64,000 nt of DNA from Spirodela intermedia (Eukaryota > Streptophyta > Magnoliopsida > Alismatales > Araceae), in contig LR746268.1 of NCBI GenBank assembly GCA_902729315.2, positions 858,501-922,500 of the forward strand, read 5' to 3'. The position numbers and the translations under genes are program-made. This document shows positions 60,423 to 64,000 of the stretch, in pieces (the stretch's first letter is position 1; the number at the start of each line of letters is the position of its first letter). The notes below the pieces were generated by a model. It searched no databases. It saw only the letters and a program-made list of their open reading frames with translations, and was not told the DNA's origin.

Positions 60423-63400
60423 ATGCGAGAGGCGTTGGGTGATCCAAACCGTGGAGGGGTGGCGGTAGAATCGGGAGCTGGAGTTGCAGGTAGGCTTGCT
60501 GATGTTGTTGTCGTCGCCAAGGAGGCCGATGAGGGAATATTCTTCTCCGGAGGTACTCCGGCGGCGGCGGTGGTGGTGGCGGAGGAAGAGGAAGAACAGG
60601 AGCAGAAACGTAGCGAGTTCCTGGCTCCGCGACCGCCGCCGCCGGCACCTCTTCTCTCCCGAACGAGATCTCTCGTCGCTTCCCGACGGGTGAACCCTGA
60701 GGTGTACATGTGGACGGAGGGATGCGCAAACGAGGGGGGATGTGATGGGACGCTGGCGGAGGGCCCTCCACCAGGATGGCAGGGGGAGAATGCGGCGGCG
60801 ACAGGCAGATTCCTATGGTCGTCCTCCGGCGGCGAGATCTGCGACGGCTGCTGGTGTGCCGACTGTGAGGATGGCTTCGGGAGGAAGCACTACGCCAATG
60901 GAGACTTCTACGAGGGAAACTGGCGGCGCAATCTCCAAGAAGGACGAGGGAGGTACGTTTGGCGCAATGGAAACCAGTACATCGGACAGTGGCGAGGCGG
61001 CGTGATCTCCGGCCATGGCGTTCTGATCTGGTCCAATGGCTGCCGCTACGACGGTGAGTGGGAGAATGGCGTCCCCAGAGGCAGCGGGATCTTCACCTGG
61101 CCCAACGGCAGCAGCTATGTCGGTTGCTGGAGCAGGGAGCTCATGGACTTCTATCACCACCGGCGACGGCAACTTCCCCGGAGGAGCAACCCTAACCCTA
61201 AGCAGGCCCCCTTCTTCGTATCATCTCCATCTTCACCAGCGAGGAAGCGCTTCTCCTTGGATGGTGCTTTGGTGAGGGTCAGCCATGCGGAGAAGAACCT
61301 TCCCCGGATCTGCATTTGGGAGTCCGACGGCGAGGCCGGCGACATCACCTGCGAGATTATCGACACGTTCGAAGCTTCGATGATGTGCAGGATGGGGAAG
61401 TCGCCGGAGGAGGAGGCGAATGTGGGATCGAAGGGAGCTGATAGGCAGCTCCAGCGCAGTCCCTGCTTCTCTCTCGGGAGTGAGGCGAAGAAGCCCGGAG
61501 AGACCATCTCCAAGGGGCACAAGAACTATGATCTGATGCTGAACCTGCAACTGGGCATCAGGTGATCCTCTCATCTCTTCCACTCCTTCCGAGCCTGGAG
61601 AAGACGATTCATCGTGTTCTGGGTGGAAACTGTTGCGGCCATTTGCTTGAATCTGCTTTGAACTGGGTGGCTCTTCCAGGTATTCAGTCGGTAAGCTTGC
61701 TTCGTTGACCCAGATGAGAGATCTCCGGCAAGGGGATTTTGATCCCAAGGAGAAGTTCTGGACCAGGTTTCCCCCAGAAGGGTCGAAGATCACCCCTCCC
61801 CATCAGTCGGTCGAGTTCAGGTGGAAGGACTACTGCCCAATGGTCTTCAGGTACTAAAAAACCCTAAAACCTTCGCATCTCTTCTTTCCCAAATGATGCT
61901 TGGATTCATCCGGGGGTTTGCTCTTGCTCTTCCTTTTACCCACCGCTCGTCTCCAGAATAGGAAATAAATCTCTGTGATGCTCAAACAGGCATCTAAGGA
62001 GGCTTTTTGCGGTTGACCCTGCGGATTACATGCTAGCTATCTGTGGGAGCGATGCTCTGAGAGAGCTTTCTTCGCCGGGTAAAAGCGGGAGTTTCTTCTA
62101 TCTGACCCAGGACGATCGCTTCATCATAAAGACGGTCAAGAAGTCAGAAGTGAAGGTCAGATCGATATCCCAGCCTCATTTTATCATATACCCAGACGGT
62201 ATATGGATCCAAGTCAACCACAGGCAGACCAAAGTATTCTCTTATGAATTTTCATTATGAAAAAATAGTGGGGGATGGATTTTATTATTATTTTTTATTT
62301 TTTATTTTTGCTGCCCTGTATCTGAATTCGAACTTTGCACAGGTGCTGATCAAGATGCTGCCAAGTTACTTCCAGCATGTCTGTCAATATAAGAGCTCAC
62401 TCGTCACAAAGTTCTACGGGGTGCACTGCGTAAAACCCATCGGAGGGCAGAAGGTGCGTTGACCTTTTCCCCTGTGGACTTCTCTGGATCATGCATGGTC
62501 AACATCACGGCCACATTTGTCACCTGCATTTTTTTTTTCCTGTCAAAAAACAGGTCCGGTTTATTGTGATGGGCAACCTGTTCTGTTCGGAGTTCCATAT
62601 CCACAGAAGATTTGACCTAAAAGGATCTTCTCACGGCCGGATGACAGACAAACCCGAGGGAGAGATCGACGAGACAACCACCCTCAAGGATCTTGATCTC
62701 AACTTTGTATTCCGCCTGCACAAGATATGGTTTGAGGAACTCATGGGGTGAGCACGATTCTTTCTCCAGATTTGCCTTCAGCTCTGGATATGAACATATA
62801 TGGGTGGGTCCTTGATCATATGATTTATATGTGTATGATCTCAGACAAATCGATCGAGATTGTGAGTTCTTGGAAGCGGAGGGGATCATGGATTACAGCC
62901 TTCTGGTGGGTCTGCACTTCTGCGGCGACATCTCATCATCGAAGACGAGCCTCTCGGCCTGCAGCTCATCTCCTTGTAGGGTTTCCTCTGTTCATCATCT
63001 TGTTCTGAAGCTTTCTAGGAATCATTCTGACTCCTCCCGATTTCATGGCAGGTACGAGCGATTCAGACTGGGTTCTGGATGGACGGTACTTTCCTTTCCA
63101 ACCACAATACTGGGATTTTATCAGTCTCTTCCCATGTTCTTATCGTTGGTTCCTCTCTGTTGTTGTTGGGAAATCAGAAGGCCATTGATTCGGCTGGGGG
63201 CGAACATGCCGGCGAGGGCGGAGCAGAGCGGCCATGGTGGGGAGACCTTCGAGGTGATCCTCTACTTCGGGATCATCGACATCCTGCAGGACTACGACAT
63301 CAGCAAGAAGCTCGAGCACGCCTACAAGTCCCTGCAGGCCGATCCCTCCTCCATCTCCGCCGTTGACCCCAAGCTCTACTCCAGGAGGTTCCGCGACTTC

Positions 63401-63430
63401 ATCCGGAGAATCTTCGTGGAGGACAGATGA
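60423..63430 (+). CDS. PIP5K: Phosphatidylinositol-4-phosphate 5-kinase with MORN repeats (8 coding exons)
   Basis: Makes PI(4,5)P2 at the plasma membrane. Exons 60423-61561, 61680-61850, 61990-62155, 62343-62453, 62554-62747, 62845-62975, 63053-63086 and 63178-63430 sum to 2199 nt, 732 aa. Clear MORN repeats begin at about residue 157 ([20 protein letters not shown], then [27 protein letters not shown]), so three to four remain where relatives have seven or eight; residues 95-155 look like eroded repeats. Kinase landmarks: [63 protein letters not shown] (Asp about 610) and the C-terminal [10 protein letters not shown] / [17 protein letters not shown] 34-bp micro-exon is needed to keep frame before RLGANMPAR. 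The first ATG of the open frame was taken as start; the N-terminus is the least certain part. Confidence 0.9.
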
Positions 63431-63455
63431 CGGCGATGGAGGAAGAAGGGAGGCC

Positions 63456-63595
63456 GTGAAGATCTGAGCTCTCTTCCCTTCGTCTCATGGCGGTCGTCGT
63501 CAGCGGCGGCGGCGGAGGAACGGAGACCGTGAAGATCTGAGCTCTCTTCCCTTCTTCTCATGATGGTCGTCGTCGGCGGCGACGGTGGCTAGGGT
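63456..63595. repeat. 73-bp tandem duplication in the PIP5K 3' UTR
   Basis: Two copies (63456-63528, 63529-63595) starting GTGAAGATCTGAGCTCTCTT and ending in a GCGGCGGCGG-type stretch. The array starts 25 bp after the stop codon. Confidence 0.9.
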
Positions 63596-64000
63596 TTTGG
63601 ATCTGCCCCTGTTGGACTGGGGGAGAAGAAAGAGGGTTTTGGATGTCGGCGATTTTCTGTACAGAAGGCGGAGGAAGATGATGTCGGTGGAAATCGTTTC
63701 CGTGGGATGCATTTCCCGTTCCCTCCCCTTCCGTCTGGAATGGAATGAGGTTGGAGGGATCGCAGAATGCATTTTGGAAATGGGAATGGGCTCGGTGCTC
63801 TCCAGAATGGATTCCAAAATTGTTGGGTGGTTTTGAAGAGGCCGATCTTGGGTCCGTATTGAAAATTGGGCTTGGGATTATCGGCCCATTAAAAATCTGA
63901 CCTAGTTTAATGGGTCCAATGTTGCTGGTTATATCTGATTAAGGCGGGATAGTGTGCCCTTCTGTTTGCTGTCAATCTTGCCCTCTCTCTCTCTAGTCAG
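63596..64000. other. 3' flank of PIP5K, no further gene seen
   Basis: Probably the remaining 3' UTR, then a spacer with TGGGCC/GGCCCA motifs (63865-63920) and a CT run at the window edge. No coding signal was recognised. Confidence 0.6.

Noticed and set aside
60103..60771. Pro/Ser-rich minus-strand frames overlapping the PIP5K 5' end
   Set aside because: Antisense of the CT-rich leader and exon 1; no similarity and contradicted by the clear plus-strand gene.
1..64000. tRNA, rRNA or microRNA genes
   Set aside because: No cloverleaf, rRNA core or convincing microRNA precursor was recognised by eye; a covariance-model scan would be needed to exclude small RNA genes.

Overview
This window looks like nuclear DNA of a flowering plant. 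Genes have spliced coding regions with GT-AG introns, plastid-targeted proteins of nuclear origin, CT-rich leaders, many (CT)n/(GA)n microsatellites and a large block of nested LTR retrotransposons. GC-rich exons (above all the amidohydrolase gene and the kinase exon 1) beside AT-rich introns suggest a monocot, probably not a grass, but the species cannot be fixed from sequence alone. All gene models were built by joining splice sites by eye, and the reading frame closes exactly for each of the six.

Left gene-rich arm (1-26.7 kb). POP5, an RNase P/MRP subunit, is on the minus strand. It is followed on the plus strand by two nuclear genes for plastid proteins, PSRP3 (30S ribosomal subunit) and CLPS1 (Clp protease adaptor), then a DUF1644 zinc-binding protein, a TMEM87/GOST-type seven-transmembrane protein with a 2.8-kb intron, and an ILR1/ILL6-like IAA-amino acid hydrolase that lacks two short conserved stretches of its lid domain. 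Introns and spacers here are full of old tandem duplications of about 70-310 bp.

Transposon block (about 27.9-59.2 kb). A clean solo LTR with matching 5-bp target duplications (27970-29416) is followed by a plus-strand Ty1-copia element (30967-45840). That element is interrupted by a solo-LTR-like repeat, by a minus-strand copia element (36108-43846, with a near-perfect target duplication) and by a Ty3-gypsy gag fragment. Next is a minus-strand Ty3-gypsy element (about 45.9-59.2 kb) whose integrase region is split by an 8.3-kb insert. The insert consists of two head-to-head copies of an unidentified element, called A-B here. All retroelement reading frames are broken. Subtracting the inserts brings the hosts back to about 4.6-5.0 kb for the plus-strand copia and the gypsy element, which fits normal families; the minus-strand copia comes to about 5.5 kb.

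Right arm (59.2-64 kb). One gene, a MORN-repeat phosphatidylinositol-4-phosphate 5-kinase with eight coding exons, whose N-terminal MORN repeats look eroded.

The genes do not form one pathway. The clearest functional link is the PSRP3-CLPS1 pair, both plastid proteins that, from memory, also lie close together in Arabidopsis. I found no defence system, CRISPR array or biosynthetic cluster. The most unusual structure is the head-to-head A-B element pair at 47.4-55.7 kb.
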